DNA of 64,000 nt from Sinorhizobium fredii NGR234 (GCF_000018545.1 NC_012587.1:3376001-3440000), one strand, 5' to 3'. Shown: positions 8,528 to 17,004, counted from the stretch's first letter. Notes: generated by a model not told the origin, from the sequence alone. Program-made: numbers and translations.

Positions 8528-8633
8528 TTGACCTCCGGGCTCTCTTTATACCTTTGCGGGGCCCGGTCGGCGGCTTCGAAGTCATCACTTGCGAAGGAAT
8601 TCTGCCGGGATAAACAGGAAAGCGACCGGAAAG

Positions 8634-9113
8634 TCAAGCTGGAGGCGGAGCCGCCTCGCCCGCCTGCCGGGCAAGCGCCTCGAAGGCTTGATCGATTCGC
8701 GTCATGACCCGCAAGGCGACGACCACCTCGGTCTGGTTGATATCGCCGAGCACCGCATGCAGCATTTCGAGTTCTCGCTGATGGATGACAGTGAAGAGAT
8801 CCCGGCCGGCTGGGCTCGGTGCGCAGAAATAAGCCCGCCGGTGTTCCGGATTGGGCTTCCTCTCGAGCAATCCTTTGCTGATGAGGCCGGCGGCGATGCG
8901 CTGCACGAACTGGCGCTTCATCGACAGCCGCCTGGCGGCCTCCGGCACCGTCGACGGCGCCTCGCAGATGAGTTCCAGCACGGCGCGCTCGGCAACGGTG
9001 ATCCCGGCGCCCTCGAGCATCTTCTCCACCGTCCTGCTGACGTTGAGATGCACCGGGCGGACGAGCTTGACCGCCTTGTAGAGGCGTTCCTGTTTGTCGA
9101 ATCGGACCAGCAT
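8634..9113 (-). CDS. MarR family transcriptional regulator
   Basis: A 159-residue winged-helix regulator. The core MarR pattern is visible: an N-terminal helix region (LVRPVHLNVSRTVEKMLEGAGITVAERAVLELI in pieces), the recognition helix region STVPEAARRLSMKRQFVQRIAAGLISKGLLE near residues 65-95, and the wing KPNPEHRRAYFCAPSPAGRDLF. MarR proteins bind DNA as dimers and are usually released by a small phenolic or oxidised ligand. The gene is divergent from a metallo-hydrolase gene; the 129-bp interval holds a dyad at 9138-9161 that could be the shared operator. The natural inference is that it represses itself and the hydrolase, but no ligand can be read from the sequence. Confidence 0.9.
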   Translation of the reverse strand: MLVRFDKQERLYKAVKLVRPVHLNVSRTVEKMLEGAGITVAERAVLELICEAPSTVPEAARRLSMKRQFVQRIAAGLISKGLLERKPNPEHRRAYFCAPSPAGRDLFTVIHQRELEMLHAVLGDINQTEVVVALRVMTRIDQAFEALARQAGEAAPPPA

Positions 9114-9137
9114 CCGTGTATGATAGCAATCGAGTTG

Positions 9138-9161
9138 CCGTTCTCAAGAAATTCTTAACGG
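9138..9161. promoter_or_regulatory. Dyad between divergent MarR and hydrolase genes, candidate operator
   Basis: The sequence has an inner palindrome AAGAA-A-TTCTT and outer arms CCGTT and AACGG. It lies 25 bp upstream of the MarR start codon. Position and symmetry suit a MarR-type operator, but the outer arms are offset by three bases. Confidence 0.35.
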
Positions 9162-9242
9162 ATTTTGCCGCAGCCCTGTGATCGGACGCGAAAGCGCTTA
9201 TCTTTCTCGCACAAGAGAGGCGTTCGACGGCTTGGGGCGACG

Positions 9243-10250
9243 ATGAGCAAAGGCGGCAACCGCTATTACAACGGACCCGTTTCGGACCATTTCGACGGCG
9301 TCCGCTTCTTCAATCCCGGCGGGACGCCTCCGCGCGGTCTCGCGCACCTGCTGCGCTGGCAGTTCGGCGGCAAACGCGTGCGATGGCCCGGGCGCTACGA
9401 CAGCCCCTTCCTCGAGGTACGGCCCGAACTCAGTGTCGACGGAGACCGCCTGCGGGTGACCATGGTCGGTCACGCAACGCTGCTGGTTCAGGTGGCCGGT
9501 CTCAACATCCTGACGGACCCGGTCTGGTCGCACCGGGCGAGTCCTTTCGCCTTCGCTGGACCGCAACGCCGCAACGCACCCGGCATCCACATGGACGACC
9601 TGCCGCCGATCGACGTCGTGCTCGTCACCCACAACCACTACGACCATCTCGACCTCGAAACGCTGGGCACGCTGCATGCCGAACATGCGCCGCATGTCAT
9701 AACGCCGCTCGGCAACGACACGATCATCCGCCGCGCCGCACCGGACGCTGAGATTTCCGTGGTCGATTGGGGCGATCGGATCGACACGGGCGACGGCATC
9801 ATCATCCATGCGGAGCCCTGCCACCATTGGTCGGCCCGGGGCACGCGCGACCGTCGCATGGCGCTTTGGGCCGCCTTCGTCATCGAGACGCCGGCCGGCA
9901 AGATCTATCATATCGGCGACACCGGCTTCCACGGCGGCATCAACTATCGCGCCGCCCGCGACAAGCACGGCCCCTTCCGCCTCGCCAACCTGCCCTTCGG
10001 CTGCTACGAGCCGCGCTGGTTCATGGAAAGCCAGCACCAGAACCCCGAAGAGGCAGTGATGGGCATGCTCGCCTGCGGCGCCGGTCATGTGGCGGGGCAC
10101 CATTGGGGAACATTCCGCCTGACCGACGAGGGCATCGAGGAGCCGCTGAGAGCGCTGGAAGCCGCACTCGACAAGGCCGGTATCGAGCCGAGCCGGTTCC
10201 GGCCGCTGCGACCCGGTGAAGTCTTCGACGTTCCGGCTGGAGCGGGATAA
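9243..10250 (+). CDS. MBL-fold metallo-hydrolase (NAPE-PLD/UlaG-like)
   Basis: A 335-residue metallo-beta-lactamase-fold protein. The metal-binding signature THNHYDHLD is at about residues 130-138, followed by a later histidine in CHHWSARG, the aspartate in IGDTGFHGG and a terminal histidine in GHHWGTFRLTDE. The segment after residue 60 (VGHATLLVQVAGLNILTDPVWSHRASPF in pieces) is the N-terminal strand pair seen in the N-acyl phosphatidylethanolamine phospholipase D and RomA-like subgroup. Its substrate is unknown; a phospholipid or other phosphodiester is a family-based guess. The ATG at 9243 gives the family N-terminus (MSKGGNRYYNGPVSDHFDG); the frame is open further upstream. It is divergent from a MarR gene and 92 bp in front of dapF. 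Confidence 0.88.
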   Translation: MSKGGNRYYNGPVSDHFDGVRFFNPGGTPPRGLAHLLRWQFGGKRVRWPGRYDSPFLEVRPELSVDGDRLRVTMVGHATLLVQVAGLNILTDPVWSHRASPFAFAGPQRRNAPGIHMDDLPPIDVVLVTHNHYDHLDLETLGTLHAEHAPHVITPLGNDTIIRRAAPDAEISVVDWGDRIDTGDGIIIHAEPCHHWSARGTRDRRMALWAAFVIETPAGKIYHIGDTGFHGGINYRAARDKHGPFRLANLPFGCYEPRWFMESQHQNPEEAVMGMLACGAGHVAGHHWGTFRLTDEGIEEPLRALEAALDKAGIEPSRFRPLRPGEVFDVPAGAG

Positions 10251-10342
10251 AGCCGGCACTGGTAATTTTCGGCCTTTTCCGCCATATACAGCCCGAATGA
10301 AAGGCGCCTCCCGGTCGGAGGCCGAGTTTGGACAATCGCGAC

Positions 10343-11248
10343 ATGGCCGACCACGTGCAATTTGCCAGGATGAACGGGCTTGGAAACAAGATCCTGGTCG
10401 TCGACATGCGCGGCCGCAAGGATCGTGTCACGCCCGGGGCCGCGATCGCCCTCAACGCCGATCCGGCAACCGAGTTCGACCAGATCATGGCGATCCACGA
10501 CCCGAGGGCCCCCGGCACCGATGCCTGGATCGACATCGTCAATTCCGACGGTTCGATGGCCCAGGCCTGCGGCAACGGCACCCGCTGCGTCGTCCAGGCG
10601 CTCGCCGCCGAGACCGGCAAGAAGGCCTTCCTCTTCCATACGGTCGCCGGCCTGCTCGAAGCCAGGGAGCACGACGACGGCTTGATTTCGGTCGACATGG
10701 GAAGCCCACGCTTCGGCTGGAACGAAATCCCGCTCGCCGAGGAATTTCACGATACGCGCCGCATCGAGCTGCAGATCGGCCCGATCGACGACCCGGTGCT
10801 GCATTCGCCTTCGGTCGCCTCGATGGGCAACCCGCATGCGATCTTCTGGGTCGAGAACGACGTGTGGAGCTATGAGCTCGACCGTTTCGGACCGCTCCTC
10901 GAAAACCACCCGATCTTCCCCGAGCGCGCCAATATCTCGATCGCCCATGTCCGCTCCCGCCAGGAGATGGATCTGAGGACTTGGGAGCGCGGCGCCGGGC
11001 TGACGCTGGCCTGCGGCTCCGCCGCCTGTGCTGCCGCCGTCAGCGGCGCCCGGACCGGGCGAACCGATCGGATCGTGACGGTGAACGTGCCGGGCGGGCC
11101 GCTGAAGATCGAGTGGCGCGAAAGCGACGACCACGTCATCATGACCGGACCGGCCGAATGGGAATGGACGGGCACCGTCGATCCCGCCACCGGCGCCTTC
11201 GAGCGCGATGCCGCGGCGACCAGCGAAAGCGGAGCGCGGGCGCTTTGA
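10343..11248 (+). CDS. dapF: Diaminopimelate epimerase
   Basis: A 301-residue enzyme that converts LL- to meso-diaminopimelate for lysine and peptidoglycan synthesis. The N-terminal half begins [20 protein letters not shown] and carries the first catalytic cysteine in [10 protein letters not shown] near residue 78. The second half carries the other catalytic cysteine in [10 protein letters not shown] near residue 225, preceded by [14 protein letters not shown] residues. The family usually has ACGTGACA at the second site; here it reads ACGSAACA, which is common in rhizobia. I prefer the ATG at 10343; a TTG five codons upstream is also possible. The stop codon overlaps the TTG start of mtaB (TTGA), which implies translational coupling. 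Confidence 0.95.
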   Translation: MADHVQFARMNGLGNKILVVDMRGRKDRVTPGAAIALNADPATEFDQIMAIHDPRAPGTDAWIDIVNSDGSMAQACGNGTRCVVQALAAETGKKAFLFHTVAGLLEAREHDDGLISVDMGSPRFGWNEIPLAEEFHDTRRIELQIGPIDDPVLHSPSVASMGNPHAIFWVENDVWSYELDRFGPLLENHPIFPERANISIAHVRSRQEMDLRTWERGAGLTLACGSAACAAAVSGARTGRTDRIVTVNVPGGPLKIEWRESDDHVIMTGPAEWEWTGTVDPATGAFERDAAATSESGARAL

Positions 11249-12519
11249 GCGGCGTCGAGGTCATAACCTTCGGCTGCCGCCTCAACACCTATGAATCGGA
11301 AGTGATGCGGGCGGAGGCCGAGAAGGCGGGGCTGAACAACGCCATCCTCGTCAACACCTGCGCCGTTACAGCCGAGGCCGTGCGCCAGGCGCGCCAGGCG
11401 ATACGCCGGGCACGGCGCGACAATCCGCATGCCCGCATCATCGTCACCGGCTGCGCCGCCCAGACCGAGAAGGAAACCTTCGCCGAAATGGCCGAGGTCG
11501 ACGCGGTTCTCGGCAACGAGGAGAAGCTGAAAAGCGCCTCTTATCGTTCGCTGCCGGATTTCGGCGTCTCGGCCGAGGAGAAGCTGCGCGTCAACGATAT
11601 CATGAGCGTGCGCGCCACCGCGCCGCAGATGATCAGGCATATCGACGGGCACGTGCGCGCCTTCATCCAGGTGCAGAATGGCTGCGACCATCGCTGCACC
11701 TTCTGCATCATCCCCTACGGCCGCGGCAATTCCCGCTCCGTGCCTATGGGCGCCGTCGTCGACCAGGCGCGGCGGCTTGTCGAAAGCGGCTATCGCGAGA
11801 TCGTCCTGACGGGTGTCGACGCCACCAGCTACGGCGCCGATCTGCCCGGAACCCCGACGCTCGGGTTACTCGCCAGGACGCTTCTGAAGCAGGTGCCGGA
11901 CATCCTGCGCCTGCGCCTTTCGTCGATCGACAGCATCGAGGCGGACCGGCATCTCCTCGACCTGATCGCCGATGAGCCGCGCTTCATGCCGCATCTGCAC
12001 CTATCGCTGCAGCACGGCGACGACCTGATCCTGAAGCGGATGAAGCGTCGCCATTCGAGTGCCGAGGCCCGCGCCTTCTGCGCCGAGGTGCGCCGCCTGC
12101 GCCCCGAGATCAGCTTCGGCGCCGACATGATCGCCGGCTTTCCGACCGAAACGGAAGCGATGTTCGACAACGCCGCGCGGCTTGCCGAGGACTGCGGCAT
12201 CGCCTATCTGCACGTCTTCCCCTACAGCCCCCGCCCCGGTACGCCGGCGGCGCGCATGCCGCAACCCGACCGGGCGCTCGTCAAGGAGCGGGCCGCGCGG
12301 CTGCGGGGCAAGGGGGCGGAGCTCTACGCGGCTCATCTCGACCGTATGGTCGGCAGCGAGCAGACGATCCTCGTCGAGATGAACGGGCTGGCGCACACCG
12401 AAAACTTCACCCTCGTCGATGCGGCCGGCCTTGCGCCGCGCGCGCTCATCGAGGTCAAAATCACCGGCCACGACGGCAAGCATCTGACGATGCACAGAGA
12501 ACAGATGGCTGCGGCCTGA
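11245..12519 (+). CDS. mtaB: tRNA (N6-L-threonylcarbamoyladenosine37-C2) methylthiotransferase MtaB
   Basis: A 424-residue radical-SAM methylthiotransferase that turns t6A37 into ms2t6A37 in ANN-decoding tRNAs. The N-terminal UPF0004 domain carries the cysteines of the auxiliary cluster in [17 protein letters not shown] and TGCAAQ. The radical-SAM cluster is CDHRCTFC near residue 150, followed by YGRGNSRS. The C-terminus holds a TRAM-like region. The TTG start at 11245 overlaps the dapF stop in TTGA; a longer open frame upstream lies inside dapF and has no family similarity. ftsY follows after 14 bp, so dapF-mtaB-ftsY is a tight operon, an order often seen in alphaproteobacteria. Confidence 0.95.
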   Translation: MSGVEVITFGCRLNTYESEVMRAEAEKAGLNNAILVNTCAVTAEAVRQARQAIRRARRDNPHARIIVTGCAAQTEKETFAEMAEVDAVLGNEEKLKSASYRSLPDFGVSAEEKLRVNDIMSVRATAPQMIRHIDGHVRAFIQVQNGCDHRCTFCIIPYGRGNSRSVPMGAVVDQARRLVESGYREIVLTGVDATSYGADLPGTPTLGLLARTLLKQVPDILRLRLSSIDSIEADRHLLDLIADEPRFMPHLHLSLQHGDDLILKRMKRRHSSAEARAFCAEVRRLRPEISFGADMIAGFPTETEAMFDNAARLAEDCGIAYLHVFPYSPRPGTPAARMPQPDRALVKERAARLRGKGAELYAAHLDRMVGSEQTILVEMNGLAHTENFTLVDAAGLAPRALIEVKITGHDGKHLTMHREQMAAA

Positions 12520-12533
12520 CACCGGACATTCCC

Positions 12534-14288
12534 ATGGCGATTGGTTTCATCAAGAAGATCTTCTCCTTCGGCAAGGACACCGTCGAAGAGAAACCCGTGC
12601 CGCCGGCAGAGACGATGCCTGTTGCCGATGAGATACCGGAAACCCCCTCTGTCCCTGCGGGACATCTCCCCCACAAGGGGGGAGAGGACGTGGTCGCGGC
12701 ACCCGCCGAGGATGACCGCGCCGCCTCGAACGAGGACAGGGCCGCCACGGAAGAGGCGAAGACCGGCGCGCACGATCTCGCTATTCCGCCTGCGCCAGCC
12801 GAACCAACACCTGACGTCAAAAGGGAAGAAGCCCCGGAAAGCGCTCGTCCCGCCGAAGATGATGCCGTTCCGGCGGAGGACGAGAGCCCGCCACCTCCGA
12901 TCTCCCCCCTTGTGGGGGAGATGCCCGGCAGGGCAGAGGGGGGTGAGGCCCCGATCGGAGACGCTGCACTTGGTGATGGGGCCGCGATACCCCCCTCTGT
13001 CCCTTTGGGACATCTCCCCCACAAGGGGGGAGAGCAGAGGGCGGTCGAGGCCGCCGCTGAGGCAGGCCGCGCGGCAATCGAGGAGGAAAAGGCTGGCTCA
13101 GACGATATCGCGCCATCGCCCCAGCGCGCGACAGAAGAGGTCGCCACCCCTAGTGAAGACGTCGTGGCAGTTCCCGACATCACCGCGCACGAAGACGTTG
13201 TAATGGAGGACGAGCCCGCGGCTCTTCCGATCTCCCCCCTTGTGGGGGAGATGCCCGGCAGGGCGGAGGGGGGTGAAACTCCCGAAAACCTCGCCCCCGC
13301 CCTCCCCAAAGGCTTCGCCGCCGCCGACCAGCGCCCGAAGGAGGCCGCCCCCGCCTCGCAGCCAAAGCTTTCCTGGTACCAGCGGCTGCGCCACGGCTTG
13401 GCTCGCACCTCCTCGCAGCTCACCGGCCAGATCGCCAGCCTGTTCACCAAGCGGAAACTCGACGAGGCGACGCTGGAGGATCTCGAGGACCTGCTGATCC
13501 AGGCGGACCTCGGGGTCGAGACGGCGATGCGCATCACCGACACGCTCGCCTCGGAACGCTACGGCAAGGACGTGACCGGCGAGGACGTCTCGCGCATCAT
13601 GGCCGGCGAGATCGCCAAGGTGCTGGCGCCGGTCGCCAGGCCGCTGGAGCTCGACCTCAGCCAGAAGCCGCACGTGATCCTCGTCGTCGGCGTCAACGGC
13701 ACCGGCAAGACGACGACGATCGGCAAGCTCGCGGCAAAACTTTCCGGCGCGGGCCTCAAGGTGATGTTGGCGGCCGGCGACACGTTCCGGGCCGCGGCGA
13801 TCGAGCAATTGAAGATCTGGGCCGAGCGGACCAAGTCCGACATCGTCGCCTCGAAGCTCGGCGCCGATGCGGCCGGTCTTGCCTACGAGGCCTTCCAGCT
13901 CGCCCGCGAGAAGAAGTCGGACGTGCTGATCATCGACACCGCCGGACGGCTGCAGAACAAGGCCGAACTGATGGCCGAGCTCGAAAAGATCGTCCGCGTC
14001 CTCGGCAAGCTCGACCCGGATGCGCCGCATACGGTCCTGCAGACGCTTGACGCGACGACCGGGCAGAATGCCCTGCAGCAGGTGGAGATCTTCCGCAATG
14101 TCGCCGGCGTCAGCGGCCTGATCATGACCAAGCTCGACGGCACTGCGCGCGGCGGCATTCTTGTGGCGATCTCCGCCAAGCACAAGCTGCCGGTCTATTT
14201 CATCGGCGTCGGCGAGGGGATCGACGATCTCGAACCCTTCGAGGCGAAGGATTTCGCCGAGGCGATCGCCGGCGTTGGCGCCGCCTGA
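12534..14288 (+). CDS. ftsY: SRP receptor GTPase FtsY with repeat-bearing N-terminal region
   Basis: A 584-residue membrane-targeting receptor for Ffh (encoded at 6852-8408). The C-terminal NG domain (from about residue 285) has the P-loop GVNGTGKTTTIGKL near 386, DTFRAAAIEQL near 418, DTAGRLQNK near 468, TKLDGTARGG near 533 and GVGEGIDDLEPF near 563. The first 265 residues are an acidic, disordered A-region after the basic amphipathic start MAIGFIKKIFSFGK. Within it four palindromic DNA repeats are translated in frame, at residues about 37-51, 123-138, 153-167 and 233-248, giving PSVPAGHLPHKGGE in one orientation and PISPLVGEMPGRAEGG in the other. The spacers inside the first and second pair resemble each other (RAATEEAKTGAHDLA and RAAIEEEKAGSDDIA), suggesting a module duplication. 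The gene follows mtaB by 14 bp. Confidence 0.96.
   Translation: MAIGFIKKIFSFGKDTVEEKPVPPAETMPVADEIPETPSVPAGHLPHKGGEDVVAAPAEDDRAASNEDRAATEEAKTGAHDLAIPPAPAEPTPDVKREEAPESARPAEDDAVPAEDESPPPPISPLVGEMPGRAEGGEAPIGDAALGDGAAIPPSVPLGHLPHKGGEQRAVEAAAEAGRAAIEEEKAGSDDIAPSPQRATEEVATPSEDVVAVPDITAHEDVVMEDEPAALPISPLVGEMPGRAEGGETPENLAPALPKGFAAADQRPKEAAPASQPKLSWYQRLRHGLARTSSQLTGQIASLFTKRKLDEATLEDLEDLLIQADLGVETAMRITDTLASERYGKDVTGEDVSRIMAGEIAKVLAPVARPLELDLSQKPHVILVVGVNGTGKTTTIGKLAAKLSGAGLKVMLAAGDTFRAAAIEQLKIWAERTKSDIVASKLGADAAGLAYEAFQLAREKKSDVLIIDTAGRLQNKAELMAELEKIVRVLGKLDPDAPHTVLQTLDATTGQNALQQVEIFRNVAGVSGLIMTKLDGTARGGILVAISAKHKLPVYFIGVGEGIDDLEPFEAKDFAEAIAGVGAA
12643..12686 (+). repeat. Palindromic repeat inside ftsY, copy 1
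   Basis: A 44-bp unit with an internal hairpin (CTCCCCCACAAGGGGGGAG region) and arms CCCCCTCTGTCCCTGC. It is translated as PSVPAGHLPHKGGE. Confidence 0.9.
12901..12947 (-). repeat. Palindromic repeat inside ftsY, copy 2 (inverted)
   Basis: The reverse complement form of copy 1, starting TCTCCCCCCTTGTGGGGGAG. It is translated as PISPLVGEMPGRAEGGE. It differs from copies 1 and 3 by only a few bases in the compared part. Confidence 0.9.
12990..13034 (+). repeat. Palindromic repeat inside ftsY, copy 3
   Basis: Same orientation as copy 1 and nearly identical (CTGTCCCTTTGGGAC replaces CTGTCCCTGCGGGAC). It is translated as PSVPLGHLPHKGGE and lies only 42 bp behind copy 2. Confidence 0.9.
13231..13277 (-). 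repeat. Palindromic repeat inside ftsY, copy 4 (inverted)
   Basis: Matches copy 2 over its full length apart from an A/G change (GGGCAGAGG to GGGCGGAGG) and the last bases. It is translated as PISPLVGEMPGRAEGGE in the same frame relation as copy 2. Confidence 0.9.
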
Positions 14289-14314
14289 TCAAGGGACGGG
14301 AAGCTTGCAGCCGC

Positions 14315-14382
14315 AGCGCTGCTGCGCAATTTGAAGTGCCACAGCGACCTTTGCGCGCCGGATGAGACGCGCGGCGCTGTAG
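14315..14382 (+). repeat. RIME-like element, copy C (partial)
   Basis: The second RIME palindrome is intact: CCACAGCGACCTTTGCGCG facing GACGCGCGGCGCTGTAG. The first palindrome is replaced by a GC-rich inverted repeat (GCAGCGCTGCTGC). It lies between ftsY and the septation gene, both on the plus strand. Confidence 0.65.
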
Positions 14383-14483
14383 TGATATGGTTTTGCCGCA
14401 ATGCTGGTGTTATGAGCAGCCAGAGAGCGGGACAGGAAAAGTGTGAAGCGGTTTTCCGCCCGCGTCCCGCAGGAATTCGAAAG

Positions 14484-14527
14484 CTACAGCGACCTTTGCG
14501 CGTCTGGTAAGACGCGCGGCGCTGTAG
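14484..14527 (+). repeat. RIME-like element, copy D (second palindrome only)
   Basis: CTACAGCGACCTTTGCGCG faces GACGCGCGGCGCTGTAG. It repeats the right half of copy C 100 bp further on, 11 bp before the next start codon, so it lies in the ribosome-binding region of the septation gene. Confidence 0.75.
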
Positions 14528-14537
14528 AAGGCGCGAA

Positions 14538-15191
14538 ATGCAAGAACAGGATCCGCACATGTCGACAATCGAGGCCGAGAAGCCGCGGACGGAAGTTAGC
14601 CCGCGCCTGAAGCTCGTGCTGGAGCTCGGGCCGCTCATGGTCTTCTTCTTCGCCAATTCCCGCGGCGACTGGCTGGCAAGCCGCTTTCCCGTGCTTGCCG
14701 AGCTCGGCGGGCCGATCTTCATCGCCACCGGCCTGTTCATGGCGGCGACAGCGACAGCGCTCATCGTTTCCTGGATCATGACGCGCACTCTGCCGATGAT
14801 GCCGCTGATCTCCGGTATCGTCGTCTTCGTCTTCGGCGCGCTGACGCTCTGGCTGCAGAACGACACCTTCATCAAGATGAAGCCGACCATCGTCAACACG
14901 CTCTTCGGCGCCATCCTGCTCGGCGGTTTGCTGTTCGGCAAATCGCTGCTCGGCTACGTCTTCCACGCCGCCTTCAAGCTCGACGAGGACGGCTGGCGCA
15001 AGCTGACGATCCGCTGGGGCGTGTTCTTCCTGTTCCTCGCGGTCCTCAACGAGATCGTCTGGCGCTCCTTCTCGACCGACTTCTGGGTCGCCTTCAAGGT
15101 CTGGGGAACGATGCCGATCACCATTCTCTTCACCCTTGCCCAGATGCCGCTGATCATGAAGCATTCGCAGGAACGGGAGAGTGCCGAGTGA
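14538..15191 (+). CDS. Septation protein A (YciB/IspZ family)
   Basis: A 217-residue inner-membrane protein with about five or six membrane segments. The family patterns [18 protein letters not shown] near residue 28, [33 protein letters not shown] in pieces, and [24 protein letters not shown] are all present. Members (YciB/IspZ) affect cell envelope and septum synthesis and interact with elongation and division proteins in enterobacteria; the biochemical role is not settled. The ATG at 14538 comes 11 bp after a RIME palindrome. A second ATG ten or so codons later is also possible. The stop codon overlaps the GTG of the DUF2585 gene (GTGA), so the two are translationally coupled. Confidence 0.92.
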   Translation: MQEQDPHMSTIEAEKPRTEVSPRLKLVLELGPLMVFFFANSRGDWLASRFPVLAELGGPIFIATGLFMAATATALIVSWIMTRTLPMMPLISGIVVFVFGALTLWLQNDTFIKMKPTIVNTLFGAILLGGLLFGKSLLGYVFHAAFKLDEDGWRKLTIRWGVFFLFLAVLNEIVWRSFSTDFWVAFKVWGTMPITILFTLAQMPLIMKHSQERESAE

Positions 15192-15781
15192 CGATCGCCG
15201 CCGGGACGGACGACAACAGGCAACGCAGCACCTGGATCTGGCTGATCGCCTGCCTCGGCGTCGTCGCCATCCAGATCCTCACGCAACACCTGATGGGGCG
15301 GCTGTGGATCTGCGAATGCGGCTACGTGAAGCTCTGGGAGGGTGTCGTCAATTCCAGCGGCAACTCGCAGCATATCTCCGACTGGTATACGCCGTCGCAC
15401 ATCATCCACGGCTTCCTCTTTTACGGCCTCGGCTATCTCCTCTTGCGCGGCAAGCCGCTCAGCGTCCGCCTGCTGCTGGCGACGCTGATCGAATCCGCCT
15501 GGGAGATCGCCGAGAACACGCCGATGGTGATCAACCGCTATCGCTCGGCGACGATCTCGCTCGACTATTTCGGCGACAGCATCCTGAATTCCACCATGGA
15601 TACGCTCGCCATGGCGGCCGGATTCCTGCTCGCCTCGCGGCTGCCGGTAGCGGTGACGGTGACGATTGCCATCGTCCTAGAGCTCTTCACCGGCTGGATC
15701 ATCCGCGACAACCTGACCCTCAACGTGCTGATGCTCGTCTGGCCGCTCGATGCGGTGAAGGCGTGGCAGGCGGGCCTTTAG
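15188..15781 (+). CDS. DUF2585 (UPF0314) membrane protein
   Basis: A 197-residue membrane protein of a family largely confined to alphaproteobacteria, function unknown. It begins with a GTG inside the GTGA overlap with the septation gene. A first membrane helix lies at residues 13-33, followed by a conserved periplasmic-looking loop with two cysteines ([14 protein letters not shown]), then the family core [16 protein letters not shown], a segment [19 protein letters not shown] and a further helix pair [15 protein letters not shown]. The conserved His/Glu/Asn residues inside membrane segments hint at an enzymatic or metal-binding role, but that is speculation. The constant pairing with YciB suggests a shared role in the cell envelope. 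Confidence 0.88.
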   Translation: MTIAAGTDDNRQRSTWIWLIACLGVVAIQILTQHLMGRLWICECGYVKLWEGVVNSSGNSQHISDWYTPSHIIHGFLFYGLGYLLLRGKPLSVRLLLATLIESAWEIAENTPMVINRYRSATISLDYFGDSILNSTMDTLAMAAGFLLASRLPVAVTVTIAIVLELFTGWIIRDNLTLNVLMLVWPLDAVKAWQAGL

Positions 15782-15801
15782 CCAAATGCCGGTTGAAGAA
15801 C

Positions 15802-16176
15802 TCAGAATTCTTCCAGCCGATATGGCGCGGACTTGTCCCGATCGTTGCCGAAGAAGTTTATGCGCTTGAAGACTCCTTGGACGTAGCCTTTTTCGCGCAA
15901 ATACTGAACCTGATAGTCCGCTCCCATGTGACGGTGCGTAGCAAAGGGGACGCCCATGTCGCGTAGCGTCTCGCACATCCTGAACACGGCCGGTTCCGCA
16001 GCGGCGAACCCGTAAACGTCAGCGTAGTTTTCGCTCTTCTTGAAGCCGAGTCTCGTGAAGGTTTCGATCGAATCTGAGTCGCCAATCGCAATCACGAGAC
16101 GTTCGCTTTCAACAATGGTCACCCTCGTTGGCCGTTTGGCGCGTTGACCTTGAGGCTGAAACGTTTGCTCATTCAT
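15802..16176 (-). CDS. Hypothetical protein, 124 residues
   Basis: I do not recognise a family. The protein starts with a polar, basic stretch (MNEQTFQPQGQRAKRPTR), continues with a beta-alpha pattern (VTIVESERLVIAIGDSDSIETFTRLGF) and a likely helix (EPAVFRMCETLRDMGVPF), then a His-rich turn ATHRHMGADYQ and a C-terminal YLREKGYVQGVFKRINFFG. There is no signal peptide or membrane segment, so it is probably cytoplasmic. Base use is slightly less GC-rich than in its neighbours. It lies 20 bp from the convergent DUF2585 gene and 43 bp downstream of ccmG, so it could be read through from the ccm transcript. The mix of strands and helices suggests a small globular domain; a real gene is likely but not certain. 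Confidence 0.6.
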   Translation of the reverse strand: MNEQTFQPQGQRAKRPTRVTIVESERLVIAIGDSDSIETFTRLGFKKSENYADVYGFAAAEPAVFRMCETLRDMGVPFATHRHMGADYQVQYLREKGYVQGVFKRINFFGNDRDKSAPYRLEEF

Positions 16177-16219
16177 GAGGCTGCACCTGTCACCATGACT
16201 GCTCCGATGGCTTCGCCGC

Positions 16220-16831
16220 TCACGATCCCGCCAGCGCCTTCTCGATCGCGGGCATGAGCCCTTCCTTCAAGGTCTGCTCGTCGAATGGACCGGCGCGCTT
16301 ATACAGGATCGTGCCATCCGCTCCGACCAGAAACGACTCCGGGATCCCATAGACGCCCCAGTCGATCGCCGCCTTGCCGTTCGGATCCGTGCCGATCGCC
16401 GCGAACGGATTGCCGAGTTCGCCGAGGAATCTCAGCGCATTGTCGTTGCGGTCCTTGTAGTTGATGCCGACGACGGTCAACCGCGGGTCCTTGGAAAGTT
16501 CGAGGATGATCGGATGCTCCTGCCGGCAGGGCACGCACCAGGAGGCCCAGACATTGACGAGCGTCAGCCTGCCCTTGAGCGCCGCATCGGTGAGCGCCGG
16601 CATCGGCTGGCCGGAAGGTGACATGGCGCCTTCGAGCGGCGGCAGGTCGAGCTTCGGCGCCTTGGTGCCGATCAGCGCCGAGGGGATTTCGCTGATGTCC
16701 TTGCCGGAGTTCAACTGGCTCCAGAAGATCAGCGCAAGTGCTGCGAAGATCAGAAGCGGAAGGGCCGCGAGCAGGTAGCGCAAGGCCCCGGGCCCGCGCT
16801 CGTCCGGTTGCGGCGCCTGGGTGCTCGTCAT
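16220..16831 (-). CDS. ccmG: Cytochrome c biogenesis thiol:disulfide oxidoreductase CcmG (DsbE)
   Basis: A 203-residue periplasmic thioredoxin-like protein anchored by one membrane helix (YLLAALPLLIFAALALIFW, about residues 19-37). The active site is WASWCVPCRQE near residue 115, preceded by LVNVWAS. The partner motif with a cis-proline is YGIPESFLV near residue 165. It keeps apocytochrome c cysteines reduced before haem ligation. The ATG at 16831 overlaps the ccmD stop codon (ATGA), so the gene is coupled to ccmD in the order ccmC-ccmD-ccmG. Confidence 0.96.
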   Translation of the reverse strand: MTSTQAPQPDERGPGALRYLLAALPLLIFAALALIFWSQLNSGKDISEIPSALIGTKAPKLDLPPLEGAMSPSGQPMPALTDAALKGRLTLVNVWASWCVPCRQEHPIILELSKDPRLTVVGINYKDRNDNALRFLGELGNPFAAIGTDPNGKAAIDWGVYGIPESFLVGADGTILYKRAGPFDEQTLKEGLMPAIEKALAGS

Positions 16832-17004
16832 AGGGCTTCTCCGCCCGGCGCTTCCGCCGAACGGCGGCGAATGCCGGCGGCTTCGAGCGTTTTCAATTCA
16901 CGCTGCCGGGCGCGACCATCGCCGACGACCCAGATGACGAGCCCCGCAGCGACCGCGAAGGCGACCGCATAGCTGGCAATCACATAGGCTGCATGGCTCA
17001 TCAT
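16828..17004 (-). CDS. ccmD: Haem exporter protein CcmD
   Basis: A 58-residue protein with one membrane helix (AAYVIASYAVAFAVAAGLVIWVV) followed by a basic cytoplasmic tail (DGRARQRELKTLEAAGIRRRS). This is the typical build of CcmD, which releases holo-CcmE from the CcmABC complex. The ATG at 17004 overlaps the ccmC stop as ATGA, and the stop overlaps the ccmG start as ATGA. A second ATG directly follows, so the start could be 3 bp later. The gene is easily missed because longer open frames run through it from the ccmC region. Confidence 0.9.
   Translation of the reverse strand: MMSHAAYVIASYAVAFAVAAGLVIWVVGDGRARQRELKTLEAAGIRRRSAEAPGGEAL

Noticed and set aside
6550..8613. Plus-strand frame of about 690 codons opposite ffh
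   Set aside because: Its Pro- and Ser-rich product mirrors the Gly/Met codons of the Ffh M-domain and tail; no ribosome site and no family similarity.
12643..13277. CRISPR array in ftsY
   Set aside because: The repeats alternate in orientation, are unevenly spaced and lie within a conserved gene; no cas genes are near.
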